Assembly: GCF_026802175.1 (NCBI RefSeq)
Contig: NZ_CP113797.1
Coordinates: 4,193,026 to 4,257,025, forward strand
DNA length: 64,000 nucleotides
Source: Thermocoleostomius sinensis A174
GTDB taxonomy: Bacteria > Cyanobacteriota > Cyanobacteriia > Elainellales > Elainellaceae
Direction: 5' to 3'
Shown: piece after piece, positions 52,465 to 62,207 of the stretch
Position numbering within the stretch: position 1 is the first letter of the stretch
Layout of the letters: each line of letters begins with the position of its first letter
Program-made: the position numbers and the translations under genes
The notes under the pieces: model-generated
The model's input: only the letters and a program-made list of their open reading frames with translations
What the model was told of the DNA's origin: nothing
Databases searched by the model: none

Positions 52465-53280
52465 ATGCCCCACAGCCTCATTCTCAACCTGCAACCCCGA
52501 TCGTCCATTCCTTCTGGTTATCTCACCGGCAAGCATCTCCATGCCCTCTTTCTAACCTTAGTCAGTTCAGTCGATCGGAACTTAGGAGATTACTTGCACG
52601 AGCAGAAAACCGAAAAAGCCTTCACCCTCAGCCCGCTCCAGATCCGCGATCGTGCCTCAAGAGGGCATTTGTTGCAGTGGGAGCATCACCGCTCCATTGC
52701 AGCCGGAACCTCCTGCTGGTGGCGGATTTCGTTATTAGACGATACCCTATTTGCTCATCTGACTCCGCTTTGGCTCAACCTCAACCCAGCCCGCGCTTGG
52801 CATTTGGGGCCCGCCGACTTACAGATTACGAGTGTGCTTGGAACCGCCCAATCGGCTCAGCCGTGGGCAAACTTTCAGTCCTATGCTCAACTGTACGAGC
52901 AAGCCTCCGACGAGGCGCGACAAATTACGCTGACCTTGGCGACACCTGCCACGTTTCGGCAAGGCAAATATGACTCTGCGTTGCCGACAAGAGAATGTAT
53001 TTTTAACAGTTTGCTGCACCGCTGGCATCGCTATAGCAACATCCCTTTCTCTGAAACCCTAGTTGAGTGTCTTTTTCCTAGTTTTTTTGATATTCGCACT
53101 GAACTTGTCAATCATCCTGAAGGCAAGTGGGCGGGTTGTGTAGGGACGATCGGCTATCGCATTCTAGGCAATGTCGAAGCGGCAACCGTTCGGCAAATTA
53201 ACACGTTGGCAGACTTTGCGGTGTATAGCGGCATCGGGCGCAAAACCCCAATGGGAATGGGAATGGTAAGGAGACTGTAA
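52465..53280 (+). CDS. cas6: CRISPR RNA-processing endoribonuclease Cas6
   Basis: Cas6 cuts the pre-crRNA within each repeat to leave the 8-base 5' handle. From ATG 52465 the 271-residue protein has the RRM start (SLILNLQPRSSIPSGYLTGK, with HLHALFL) and the diagnostic C-terminal Gly-rich loop (LADFAVYSGIGRKTPMGMGM). The frame is open back to 52327 through the pseudogene remnant; the family N-terminus supports 52465. Its stop overlaps the cas4 start (TAATG). Confidence 0.93.
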   Translation: MPHSLILNLQPRSSIPSGYLTGKHLHALFLTLVSSVDRNLGDYLHEQKTEKAFTLSPLQIRDRASRGHLLQWEHHRSIAAGTSCWWRISLLDDTLFAHLTPLWLNLNPARAWHLGPADLQITSVLGTAQSAQPWANFQSYAQLYEQASDEARQITLTLATPATFRQGKYDSALPTRECIFNSLLHRWHRYSNIPFSETLVECLFPSFFDIRTELVNHPEGKWAGCVGTIGYRILGNVEAATVRQINTLADFAVYSGIGRKTPMGMGMVRRL

Positions 53281-53864
53281 TGGATGATTATATTCCGATC
53301 GCAGCGCTCAACCAGTATGCCTATTGCCCCCATCGGTGCTGGCGCATGTTTTGTTTGGGCGGATTTATCGACAATCAGTACACGATTGAAGGAACGAGTT
53401 TGCACGATCGCGTTCATACAGTCGGAGAAAACCAACGGGAAGAAATCTGGCAAATTCGAGCTATATGGCTAAAGTCAGATCAATATCATTTGATTGGGAA
53501 AGCAGATTTAATTGAATCGGGTAATGGGCGCTGGTATCCTGTGGAATATAAGCGGGGACATGTTGGTGAATTTGAAAATGATGCCTTACAGGTTTGTGCT
53601 CAGGCACTATGTCTAGAAGCGATGACTGGAAAACCCGTAACTCTTGGCTATCTATACTATGCTCAATCGCACCAGCGCCAACCCGTCGAAATTTCAACCG
53701 AGTTGCGGCAGAAGACAATCGCCATCATTGAGAAAGTTCGCCATCTCCTTGAGACTGGCGACATGCCACCAGCTATCTATTCTTCGCGCTGTCAGGGATG
53801 CAGCCTTTATGAGCAATGTTTACCTAAGGCGGCAGACAAGGTAAAACGATATCGAGAAGCGTAG
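53280..53864 (+). CDS. cas4: adaptation nuclease Cas4
   Basis: Cas4 trims new spacer precursors and helps select PAMs. The 194-residue RecB-like nuclease has an N-terminal Cys cluster (YAYCPHRCWRMFC), LHDRVHTVGE, GKADLIESG (metal Asp), YPVEYKRG (the E.K core), and three C-terminal cysteines (SSRCQGCSLYEQC) completing the Fe-S site. Its start is fused to the cas6 stop. Confidence 0.95.
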   Translation: MDDYIPIAALNQYAYCPHRCWRMFCLGGFIDNQYTIEGTSLHDRVHTVGENQREEIWQIRAIWLKSDQYHLIGKADLIESGNGRWYPVEYKRGHVGEFENDALQVCAQALCLEAMTGKPVTLGYLYYAQSHQRQPVEISTELRQKTIAIIEKVRHLLETGDMPPAIYSSRCQGCSLYEQCLPKAADKVKRYREA

Positions 53865-53911
53865 GTAGGGAACCGAAGTATTCATTCACTCATTCACTTA
53901 TCCATACAAAT

Positions 53912-54916
53912 ATGGGAACTCTTTATATCACACAAGATGATAGCTATCTTGGTAAAACAGATGAACGCTTGACGGTGCGCGCAAATAAACAAACGCTGCT
54001 CGATGTACCGTTGATTAAAGTTGATGGTGTGGTGGTGTTTGGGCGATCGACGGTTTCCCCCGCTGTCGTCATTGAGTTGCTAGAACGCAATATTGCGCTG
54101 AGTTTTCTGACTCACACAGGGCGCTATTTGGGACGACTAGAACCAGAGTTAACGAAGAATATTTTTGTGCGAGCGGCCCAGTGGAAGGCGATCGCCCCTT
54201 CCGAACCTGCCCTGCATTTAGTCCGAGGATTTATTCGAGGAAAGCTGAAGAACTATCGCAATGCACTGCTGCGAGGACTACGAGAATTTCCTGAGCTTTC
54301 ATTACAGCCAGCCCTGACTCGGTTGGAACAAGCAATCGCTCCTATTGACACCACTCACACGATCGATTCGTTACGCGGATTGGAGGGAAGCGGCAGTGCT
54401 GCCTATTTCGGTAGTTTTGATGCCCTAATTCGTGCTGAAGGGTTTCAGTTTACCCATCGCAATCGTCGTCCTCCTACTGATCCGGTCAATGCATTGCTCA
54501 GTTTAGGCTATGCGCTGTTGCGGCATGATGTGCAAAGTGCGGTGAATTTGGTAGGCTTTGATCCATATTTGGGCTATCTGCATACACAACGGTATGGACG
54601 CCCTTCTCTAGCGTTGGATTTGATGGAGGAGTTTCGCCCGATCGTGGTTGATGCGGTGGTGCTTAGCGCCATTAACCGTCGAGTGCTTTCTCCTGAAAAT
54701 TTTGAGACAGAACCGTTAAGTCATGCGGTTTCACTGACCTTGGAAGGGTTGCGATCGTTTTTGCGGCTATATGAACAGAAGAAACAATCGAAGTTTAAAC
54801 ACCCTGTTTTACAAACTCAATGTACTTATCAGGAGGCGTTTGAAATACAAGCGCGGTTACTTGCGAAGTACTTGATGGGTGAAACTGAAAAGTATCCGCC
54901 GTTGGTGTTGAAGTAG
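53912..54916 (+). CDS. cas1: CRISPR integrase Cas1
   Basis: Cas1, with Cas2, inserts new spacers at the leader end. The 334 residues carry the metal ligands in LRGLEGSGSAAYFGSFD (Glu), GYLHTQRYGRPSLALDLMEE (His) and the following EEFRPIVVD (acidic). The N-terminal beta domain starts LYITQDDSYLGKTDERL. It follows cas4 after 47 bases and precedes cas2. Confidence 0.97.
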   Translation: MGTLYITQDDSYLGKTDERLTVRANKQTLLDVPLIKVDGVVVFGRSTVSPAVVIELLERNIALSFLTHTGRYLGRLEPELTKNIFVRAAQWKAIAPSEPALHLVRGFIRGKLKNYRNALLRGLREFPELSLQPALTRLEQAIAPIDTTHTIDSLRGLEGSGSAAYFGSFDALIRAEGFQFTHRNRRPPTDPVNALLSLGYALLRHDVQSAVNLVGFDPYLGYLHTQRYGRPSLALDLMEEFRPIVVDAVVLSAINRRVLSPENFETEPLSHAVSLTLEGLRSFLRLYEQKKQSKFKHPVLQTQCTYQEAFEIQARLLAKYLMGETEKYPPLVLK

Positions 54917-55002
54917 GGCATCGGGAATCGAAAGTCGGGGGGTGGAAGAGCAGGGATAGTGTTTTGAGTTTTGTCAGTTCTGCTGTTGGCTATCAGGTTC
55001 AT

Positions 55003-55275
55003 ATGTATCTCGTCATCTCCTACGACATTCCAGACGACAAACGCCGATCGAAGATTCACAAGGTGCTAAAATCCTACGGACAATGGATGCAGTTGAGTGT
55101 TTTTGAATGCAACCTCAGCGAAACTCAGTATGCTAAGTTACGATCGCGTCTAAGCAAGTTGATCAAGCCGGAGCAAGACAGCATTCGGTTTTATTTTCTC
55201 TGTAGTTGCTGTCAAGGAAAGGTCGAGCGCATTGGCGGAGAGGTTTTACGAGATGAGACCATCTTTTTTGTGTAG
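55003..55275 (+). CDS. cas2: CRISPR adaptation protein Cas2
   Basis: The 90-residue ferredoxin-like subunit starts at ATG 55003 (MYLVISYDIPDDKRRSKIHK); the frame is open to 54964, but the Cas2 family begins here. The conserved Asp (YDIPDD), the LSVFECNLSE strand and FYFLCSCC are present. It is the last cas gene, immediately before the leader. Confidence 0.95.
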   Translation: MYLVISYDIPDDKRRSKIHKVLKSYGQWMQLSVFECNLSETQYAKLRSRLSKLIKPEQDSIRFYFLCSCCQGKVERIGGEVLRDETIFFV

Positions 55276-55571
55276 TGGCTCTTTATGAGGTGATGGCTTT
55301 TTGCGGGTGCACGATTGCATAGACGGCGCGGATGGGTAGGTGTTTTGAGCAGTGTTTGTTAAAATTGGCTGTAATGCTTGCAGGGAGGTGAATTGTACGA
55401 TTCTTGCTAAAAGATGATCCGCGCAATGGCTGAAAGGCAGAGTATACTTGAATTCTAGTTGTTAAGTTAAGTGATGTTTGACTTTGTTCGTTGTCAGAAA
55501 TGCTATGATTTAAGAGATCCGCGCGATCGAACCTTGAAAACCGCATATGATCAGACTTTGGGGTCTCCGCC
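55276..55571 (+). promoter_or_regulatory. CRISPR leader
   Basis: The 296 bases between cas2 and the first repeat have no gene. Orientation is set by the intact first repeat on this side and the degenerate last repeat at the far end. The leader should contain the array promoter and Cas1-Cas2 recognition sites. TATGATTTAAG near 55503 could include a -10 box. Confidence 0.75.
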
Positions 55572-57270
55572 GCGCTAATCATCACCAAACCCTTCCAGGG
55601 ATTGAAACTTTCTCCACTGGAGTCATGGCGGCTGTCGCTGTTGCGCTAATCATCACCAAACCCTTCCAGGGATTGAAACACATTTGGGTTGGATGCCAGT
55701 GGTAAGCGGGTCGGCGCTAATCATCACCAAACCCTTCCAGGGATTGAAACTGTTAACACCACGACCAATGTGATTACGTTAACGCGCTAATCATCACCAA
55801 ACCCTTCCAGGGATTGAAACGTCGGATGGCGGGTGCTGAAGGAGCCGACGATCCGGGGCGCTAATCATCACCAAACCCTTCCAGGGATTGAAACGCATTC
55901 CGGCCACACGTGTGCTTTTCCGGCCACGAAGCGCTAATCATCACCAAACCCTTCCAGGGATTGAAACTATAAGCACTTGCCCCAAGATGCCCCTATTGAT
56001 GGCGCTAATCATCACCAAACCCTTCCAGGGATTGAAACCAGATCCTTCCTTCCAACTCGAATCGATTACAGCGCGCTAATCATCACCAAACCCTTCCAGG
56101 GATTGAAACTCTCTGCCCGGATCAAAAATGCGGGTCATGGCTTGGCGCTAATCATCACCAAACCCTTCCAGGGATTGAAACGCTTCCCGGCTTGGGTGGT
56201 AAGGTGGCACGCAAAGCGCTAATCATCACCAAACCCTTCCAGGGATTGAAACTACAGCAGCACGTTTATCTACACTACGTCGCTATTGCGCTAATCATCA
56301 CCAAACCCTTCCAGGGATTGAAACAGCCCCGATCGCCATTGGTGCTGGCATTGCCTTGGCGCTAATCATCACCAAACCCTTCCAGGGATTGAAACTTTAT
56401 CCGCGTGTATTCCAGTAATTCTTAATTCCTTGCGCTAATCATCACCAAACCCTTCCAGGGATTGAAACACCCTCAGCATCACTGAGGAGAAAGACCGTAA
56501 TCGCGCTAATCATCACCAAACCCTTCCAGGGATTGAAACTTGTACCAACACCCACAGAGCGGCCGGTGGCAATGCGCTAATCATCACCAAACCCTTCCAG
56601 GGATTGAAACCTTTTCCGGCCACGAATGTGATCGAAAAAGCACATATGCGCTAATCATCACCAAACCCTTCCAGGGATTGAAACAACAGCAGTTTGATTT
56701 ATAGAACCCTCGAAAATAGGGCGCTAATCATCACCAAACCCTTCCAGGGATTGAAACCAGCAGATTAGTGTAACTCAGGTATTTGGTTGGTTGGCGCTAA
56801 TCATCACCAAACCCTTCCAGGGATTGAAACATCTAAAGCGGCGGCAAAAGCAGTGATATCTGATCCGGCGCTAATCATCACCAAACCCTTCCAGGGATTG
56901 AAACTAACTTATTCCGGGGCATCTGAACGGGGATTCGGGGCGCTAATCATCACCAAACCCTTCCAGGGATTGAAACCCAAATTAATCAATGGAGATTAAA
57001 CGAATGCCTAAGGCGCTAATCATCACCAAACCCTTCCAGGGATTGAAACTTTATCTGGGGGCTGACTTTGCCACACTGGGCTTGAAAGGCGCTAATCATC
57101 ACCAAACCCTTCCAGGGATTGAAACGGATGAGAGCAAGTGGATGCTGGGCTGCCAATCGCTGCGCTAATCATCACCAAACCCTTCCAGGGATTGAAACTA
57201 AGCGAAAGCTCCTCTGAGCCTTTCACCCGTTACGCGCTAATCATCACCAAACCCTTCCAAACATCGTAAC
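55572..57270 (+). CRISPR. type I-D CRISPR array, 24 repeats and 23 spacers
   Basis: The 37-base repeat begins GCGCTAATCATCACC, contains a short CCCT/AGGG hairpin, and ends GGGATTGAAAC; the GAAAC end is typical. Repeats 1-23 appear identical. Repeat 24 (57234-57270) keeps the first 26 bases, then degenerates to AACATCGTAAC, marking the distal end. Spacers are 33-39 bases, mostly 34-36. Spacers 5 (55895-55930) and 15 (56611-56647) share a 16-base sequence. Transcription runs away from cas2. Confidence 0.99.
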
Positions 57271-57365
57271 AGTGAGCACAGGGTCAGGTTCGATCGCCAC
57301 CTAATCGCGTCATCATCGCGTCAAGCAGAGAGTTCAAAAATAACTTGATTATTGAATGACAAAGT

Positions 57366-57394
57366 GATAGCCTCAAAAGTCGAGGCTATCTTTT
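57366..57394 (+). terminator. Rho-independent terminator after the CRISPR array
   Basis: GATAGCCTC (57366) pairs perfectly with GAGGCTATC (57382) around AAAAGTC and is followed by TTTT. It lies about 95 bases past the last repeat, so it likely ends the pre-crRNA. Confidence 0.85.
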
Positions 57395-57429
57395 CCTTGA
57401 CAGAAAATAGCTTCAGCAACAACGTATCG

Positions 57430-57525
57430 CCTAGAAGCTAAGTTCTAGGAGCGCTGATTAGGGAAGCTAGCAACAACCCTAACCAGCTAACCTTAAACCG
57501 GACGCAACCCGGTCTAAGGCTAGAA
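57430..57525 (+). ncRNA. structured leader RNA element, copy 2
   Basis: Same core as the element at 41590. Hairpin 1 pairs CTGATTAGGG (57454) with CCCTAACCAG (57477). Hairpin 2 pairs CTAACCTTA with TAAGGCTAG and, inside, ACCGG with CCGGT. An additional perfect hairpin CCTAGAA/TTCTAGG (57430-57449) precedes it. TTGACA at 57397 may be its -35. It leads into the small ORF at 57617. Confidence 0.65.
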
Positions 57526-57616
57526 GAGATTATCTCATCTAGCTGACAGATCTTGCTGCAATGGTGAATCGAATTTGGCTTCTAGTTTCCTCATCTGAAA
57601 CTAGGAGTTCTGAACT

Positions 57617-57862
57617 ATGGCTGACTTCATTGATATTCCATCGGGAGACGCGCGATCGGTCAGAAGCAAGCGCCGCGCCGTCAAAATCTTGATGATTGGA
57701 CAACCCGAAGATGTAGCGGCTGAGATTGCCCACCTGTATCACTGTGGCTACTGCCGCGTGGAAAACTGGTCACGGGCCTTGCCCTATGCCCAGATTCAAC
57801 AAGCCACGGTGCGAGAACCCGGAGAGATTATGCGGATTTACAAGCGCTATGTCGATCGGTAA
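57617..57862 (+). CDS. small protein downstream of the second leader RNA
   Basis: An 81-residue protein: a short N-terminus, a basic stretch (RSVRSKRRAVK), then VKILMIGQPEDVAAEIAHLY, GYCRVENWSRALPY and EIMRIYKRYVDR. I do not recognise a named family. The core layout resembles the small ORF at 41797. ATG 57617 has an AGGAG 14-18 bases upstream; no closer Shine-Dalgarno is visible. Confidence 0.72.
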   Translation: MADFIDIPSGDARSVRSKRRAVKILMIGQPEDVAAEIAHLYHCGYCRVENWSRALPYAQIQQATVREPGEIMRIYKRYVDR

Positions 57863-58093
57863 GAGGTGAGCAGGAATGGGGAGTCGGGAGTTGAGAGTAA
57901 TGCGCTGTGCGACGCTTCCCCCATCTTTTGCCCCCTTCTCCTGGTTGAACGCAAGGACGGGGATGAAGGCAATGCTGGATTCCTCCTCCACCCCCGCAGG
58001 GTCAGGCATGGAGACAACGCCAGACTGCCCCACCTCTGTCAAACAGGGGTTCCTCGCCCTAGTCACAACCATTACAACCCCTATTCCCCATTC

Positions 58094-59110
58094 CTACAAA
58101 GTCCCCGGCCACACACTTAAATCTAGCGATGCCTCTACCGAAGGAGCCGCCGTAATAATGCCATAGTCAGCCATCAATTCAGCCGTTTCCTGCCATTGTG
58201 CCGCCGAAATCACACCCAGTTCTGCCTCAGAAATGCCCCGCATGACATACTCTCCCACCAATGCCAACGACTGAGTTTGATAATCGACATCAGTGTATTT
58301 GCTATCCGGTTCGGCATAGATTTCCGCAACCATTTGCGCCGTTCCGGAAATATCTGCTAATGCTCGTTTCCAGCCCTCAAAACTAGCCTCCAGAAACGCG
58401 CTAACTTGGTCTGGCTGTTGTTCTAAAACCGTGGTAGTGGTGAAGAAAGTTTGAGCATAAGCATTGTAGCCATACTGATCCATCGGCAACAGCAACGGAG
58501 CTTCTCCCACTTGTTGCGCAAAGCCGATCGGCTCATCTACGGCATAGCATTGTAGCGCTGCCACCTCTCCCTGAATTAAGCGATCGAGTTTGTTTTCGTA
58601 GGGCACTTCCACCACCTCAATGGTGGGCAAATTATTGACCCCCTTCACCAACTCCATCACCTTCAGCCCATCAACATGCACCCCCACCGTTTTACCCGCC
58701 AAATCGGCCAGCGTAGTCAAGCCACTATCCGGCATCATCATCAGCGCATAAGGAGACGCTTGAAACATCGTAGCGATCGCCTTAATCGGTGCCCCCTGTG
58801 CTTGGGCATCCAGAATCAAATTTTGCTCGGCACAGCCAATTGTCAGCGGATTTTTGACTACCTCTTCTGGCACAATCATGCCAGACTCCCACGGTTTGAT
58901 CACCACATTCACACCCTTGTCTTGATATAGCCCCAACTGCTCGGCCAACAGCAACCCGGCAAACTGCACATTAAACACCCAATCCAATTGCATCGTTAGG
59001 ACATCCGGTTCGGCAGATTGCGCCAATGCAGGCTTGGTTTGCCCTAAGCGAGTCAGTAACACAGTGGCACCCAAATAGCTAGAAAACTTTAAAAGCGATC
59101 GACGTTTCAT
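58094..59110 (-). CDS. NMT1/THI5-like ABC transporter substrate-binding protein
   Basis: A 338-residue periplasmic binding protein with a twin-arginine-type signal (MKRRSLLKFSSYLGATVLL, cleavage near ALAQSAEP). The mature part opens TMQLDWVFNVQFAGLLLAEQ, then LGLYQDKGVNVVIKPW, LADLAGKTVGVHVDGLK, and ALQCYAVDEP: the SsuA/THI5 type II fold. Members bind pyrimidine precursors, sulfonates or nitrate analogues; the ligand is not decidable here. No permease or ATPase gene is adjacent in the window. Confidence 0.87.
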   Translation of the reverse strand: MKRRSLLKFSSYLGATVLLTRLGQTKPALAQSAEPDVLTMQLDWVFNVQFAGLLLAEQLGLYQDKGVNVVIKPWESGMIVPEEVVKNPLTIGCAEQNLILDAQAQGAPIKAIATMFQASPYALMMMPDSGLTTLADLAGKTVGVHVDGLKVMELVKGVNNLPTIEVVEVPYENKLDRLIQGEVAALQCYAVDEPIGFAQQVGEAPLLLPMDQYGYNAYAQTFFTTTTVLEQQPDQVSAFLEASFEGWKRALADISGTAQMVAEIYAEPDSKYTDVDYQTQSLALVGEYVMRGISEAELGVISAAQWQETAELMADYGIITAAPSVEASLDLSVWPGTL

Positions 59111-59323
59111 TTCTGTATAGTCCAGCCCTCAACAAAATAGCCCTTCATTATGGACGCAAGGTTGCGCACCAAGCAGTACCGAATGTAACAAATAGTGAAC
59201 AGCGACTCTGAAGAATCTGAACTTTTATGAAGGTTTGCCCAGACCCTATGCCGAGAGGGCGATCGCTGGATGGTAAGCTAGCAGATGCGCTTAAGAATTT
59301 GTTTATTAGATGACGGAGTTCAG

Positions 59324-60388
59324 ATGATTGGATCAAACCAAGTTCCCTATCTACTTCGGGCTGCCCGTGGAGAAAAACTGAACCGTCCGCCTGTTTGGAT
59401 GATGCGGCAGGCTGGGCGTTACATGAAAGCTTATCGGGAACTGCGAGAAAAATATCCGTCATTTCGCGAGCGATCGGAAATTCCCGAAGTCGCCGTCGAG
59501 GTTTCGCTGCAACCTTGGCGCGCCTTTCAACCCGATGGCGTGATTTTGTTCTCCGACATTGTCACTCCCTTACCGGGCATGGGCATTGAGATGGACATTG
59601 CTGAAGGACAAGGCCCCATTATTCACCAGCCCATTCGCACATGGAATGATCTCAATCAGTTACGCCCGCTGGAACCGGCCGAATCACTGCCGTTTATCCA
59701 AACCATTCTGCAAACCCTGCGGCAAGAAGTAGGCAATGAATCGACCGTATTGGGCTTTGTGGGTGCACCGTGGACGCTAGCAGCCTACGCCGTCGAAGGC
59801 AAAGGCTCTAAAACCTACTCCATCATCAAAAACATGGCCTTTTCCGAGCCGTCGATGTTGCATCGATTCCTAGAGTTTCTGGCCGACTCGATCGCGACCT
59901 ATGTCCGCTACCAAATCGATGCCGGAGCACAAGTCGTGCAAATGTTTGACTCGTGGGCCGGGCAACTAAGTCCACAGGATTATGAAGTCTTCGCCTTACC
60001 CTACCAGCAGCGTGTCATTCGCCAAGTTAAGCAAACCCACCCCGATACCCCGCTAATTCTGCTAGTCAGCGGCAGTGCGGGTCTATTGGAACGCATGGGC
60101 CACTCCGGAGCCGATATCATCAGCCTAGATTGGACCGTGGACATGGCCGAAGCTCGGCAACGCTTAGGGTGGGATGTCAAAGTGCAGGGCAACCTCGATC
60201 CGGGTGTTTTGTTTGGCTCAAAAGAGTTCATCCGCGATCGCATTCTCGATACCATTCGCAAAGCTGGTAACCAGGGACATATCCTCAATTTGGGGCACGG
60301 CATTCTGCCCAATACCCCCGAAGAAAACGCCGCTTTCTTCTTTGAAACCGCAAAGCAAGTCGATCAATTGTTGGCCGTTCATGCGTAA
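59324..60388 (+). CDS. hemE: uroporphyrinogen decarboxylase
   Basis: HemE converts uroporphyrinogen III to coproporphyrinogen III on the way to haem and chlorophyll. The 354-residue protein has the two family signatures ([20 protein letters not shown] near the N-terminus and [16 protein letters not shown] at about 140) and the substrate Asp in [10 protein letters not shown]. The family N-terminus supports ATG 59324 with GGAG 9 bases upstream. Divergent from the binding-protein gene. Confidence 0.97.
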   Translation: MIGSNQVPYLLRAARGEKLNRPPVWMMRQAGRYMKAYRELREKYPSFRERSEIPEVAVEVSLQPWRAFQPDGVILFSDIVTPLPGMGIEMDIAEGQGPIIHQPIRTWNDLNQLRPLEPAESLPFIQTILQTLRQEVGNESTVLGFVGAPWTLAAYAVEGKGSKTYSIIKNMAFSEPSMLHRFLEFLADSIATYVRYQIDAGAQVVQMFDSWAGQLSPQDYEVFALPYQQRVIRQVKQTHPDTPLILLVSGSAGLLERMGHSGADIISLDWTVDMAEARQRLGWDVKVQGNLDPGVLFGSKEFIRDRILDTIRKAGNQGHILNLGHGILPNTPEENAAFFFETAKQVDQLLAVHA

Positions 60389-60810
60389 TAGGAATTGGGG
60401 ATGGAAGATACCTAAAGGCGGTGGAACTGCTCCTTGGGCGCGATCGATTAATTGTAATGGTTGCATACCGTTCTCACCTGATCTGGCATAGCATTAGAGT
60501 CTTAGACAGATCGATCGCCTTGCCAGATGCACAACATTGGCCCTATCATCCAATGGCATCGATTCATCCTGGATCGATCAATTCGGTTCATCATGAACCC
60601 ATCAGTGTTCTTACGATGAGCCTATCCCGATTTAAGTCACAGTCTCCACCCAGATCACCCCACCGCCTACGGCGACTCCTCTCGATAAGGGGAGGTTGGG
60701 AGGGGTTTCATTCGATCGGTCTCGTGCTGATCATTTATCATCTAGATCATCTAATTTGTTAGGGCTAACTCCAATTTCCCCCCCCTGTCCCCCACCCCTA
60801 ACCCCCTCTC
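60389..60810 (+). other. hemE-SDR intergenic region with a dispersed repeat
   Basis: No gene is seen. At about 60656-60712 a CACCGCCTACGGC...CTCCTCTC...AAGGGGAGG stretch closely resembles one at 62458-62505, a G/C-rich palindromic dispersed repeat. Confidence 0.5.
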
Positions 60811-61767
60811 ATGCCTGCGAAACGAATCTTCATCACTGGTGCCAGCGGTTGCATTGGTCATTACATTGCCGATCTTTTGATTCAGCGCACTTCCCATGAA
60901 TTGTTTTTCATGGTCAGAGATATCAGTAAGCTGAAGTTTGACTATAATGCTCGCCCTGGTATCACAATCATTCCCGGCGACATGCGAGAGATTGAACAAG
61001 TGGGTCGGCTGCTGAAGACAATGCAGGTGGCAATCTTGGCAGCCACCGCCTGGGGTGGAGAAGATGTCTTCGATGTGAATGTGATCAAAACCGTACGGTT
61101 ACTGAACTTGCTTGATCCCGATGTATGCGAGCAGGTAATTTATTTTTCTACGGCCAGCATTCTCGATCGCCACAATCAACCCTTGAAAGCAGCCGGGGAA
61201 CTGGGCACTGATTACATTCGATCGAAATATACGTGCCATTTGCAGTTGTCAAAGCTGGCGATCGCGCCCAAAATCACGACCCTATTTCCCACGTTGGTTT
61301 TTGGCGGCGAAGACAACAAGCCCTACTCTCACCTGTCTTCAGGGTTAAAGGATGTCTTGAAATGGGCTGACCTGATTCGCTTCCTCCAAACCGATGCCAG
61401 CTTTCACTTTCTTCACGCCCACGATATTGCCCAAGTGGTGACGTACTTTGTTGATCATCCCCCCGATGCCAACGACCCGCATGAATTTGTCTTAGGGAAT
61501 CCGGTTCTGACAGTGAATCAAGCCGTCAAAGAAATTTGTACCTATCTCAACAAACGCATCTATTTCCGCATTCCCCTATCGCCACAGCTTGCCGAGTTAC
61601 TGATTGCAGTCTTTCGGATTCAAGTGGCGGACTGGGATCGATTCTGCATGAGCTATCGTCACTTTAGTTATCAAAACCCGGTTAGTCCTGAGTCATTTGG
61701 TTTAATTACCTACTACCCTACCCTGCGCGATCTGCTGAAAGCCAGCGGCATCTCGCCCTATCCTTAA
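60811..61767 (+). CDS. NAD-dependent epimerase/dehydratase (extended SDR)
   Basis: A 318-residue extended short-chain dehydrogenase: the Rossmann motif ITGASGCIGHYIADL at residue 8, VIYFSTASILDR, the YxxxK pair in DYIRSKYTCHL, and FPTLVFGGED. Substrate unknown. ATG 60811 follows a C-rich stretch with no good Shine-Dalgarno. Its stop is 11 bases from the next gene, so the two may be co-transcribed. Confidence 0.87.
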   Translation: MPAKRIFITGASGCIGHYIADLLIQRTSHELFFMVRDISKLKFDYNARPGITIIPGDMREIEQVGRLLKTMQVAILAATAWGGEDVFDVNVIKTVRLLNLLDPDVCEQVIYFSTASILDRHNQPLKAAGELGTDYIRSKYTCHLQLSKLAIAPKITTLFPTLVFGGEDNKPYSHLSSGLKDVLKWADLIRFLQTDASFHFLHAHDIAQVVTYFVDHPPDANDPHEFVLGNPVLTVNQAVKEICTYLNKRIYFRIPLSPQLAELLIAVFRIQVADWDRFCMSYRHFSYQNPVSPESFGLITYYPTLRDLLKASGISPYP

Positions 61768-61778
61768 TTCCAATTGCT

Positions 61779-62207
61779 ATGGTTTTGCGTCCCTTTCACC
61801 TTGCCTTTCCTGTTAAAGATCTGGTGTCCACCCGTCAGTTTTACGAAACTGTGTTGGGGTGCTCGATCGGTCGTAGCTCGGATACGTGGATTGATTTCAA
61901 TTTCTTCGGACATCAAACAACTGCCCACCTTTGCCCAGACGTGTTTGATAGCATAGCAACCAATCTCGTTGACGGTAAACCCGTGCCCGTGCAGCATTGG
62001 GGTGTAATTTTAGACATGGAACAATGGCAGGCATTAGCCGATCGCCTCCGGCAACATCACGTTGAGTTTGTGATTGAACCATACAGGCGCTTTCAAGGAG
62101 AAGTGGGTGAACAAGCAACACTGTTTATTCTCGACCCTAGCGGCAATGCTTTGGAATTCAAGGCATTTCAACACGATGCATCCATTTTTGCCACTTATGC
62201 CACTTAA
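61779..62207 (+). CDS. VOC (glyoxalase/dioxygenase) family protein
   Basis: A 142-residue vicinal-oxygen-chelate protein: RPFHLAFPVKDLVSTRQFYE (metal His near residue 6), VQHWGVILDMEQWQAL (second His), and FILDPSGNALEFKAF with the metal Glu. VOC members include glyoxalase I, dioxygenases and resistance proteins; this small type has no assigned substrate. It starts 11 bases after the SDR gene. Confidence 0.87.
   Translation: MVLRPFHLAFPVKDLVSTRQFYETVLGCSIGRSSDTWIDFNFFGHQTTAHLCPDVFDSIATNLVDGKPVPVQHWGVILDMEQWQALADRLRQHHVEFVIEPYRRFQGEVGEQATLFILDPSGNALEFKAFQHDASIFATYAT

Noticed and set aside
52362-52973. A 203-codon plus-strand frame across the cas6 start
   Set aside because: It is a shadow in another frame of cas6, whose Gly-rich loop and RRM start are clear; the shadow sequence is low in recognisable structure.
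55888-56999. Short ORFs across the CRISPR array
   Set aside because: They are translations of the repeat unit itself (ALIITKPFQGLK repeated), not genes.
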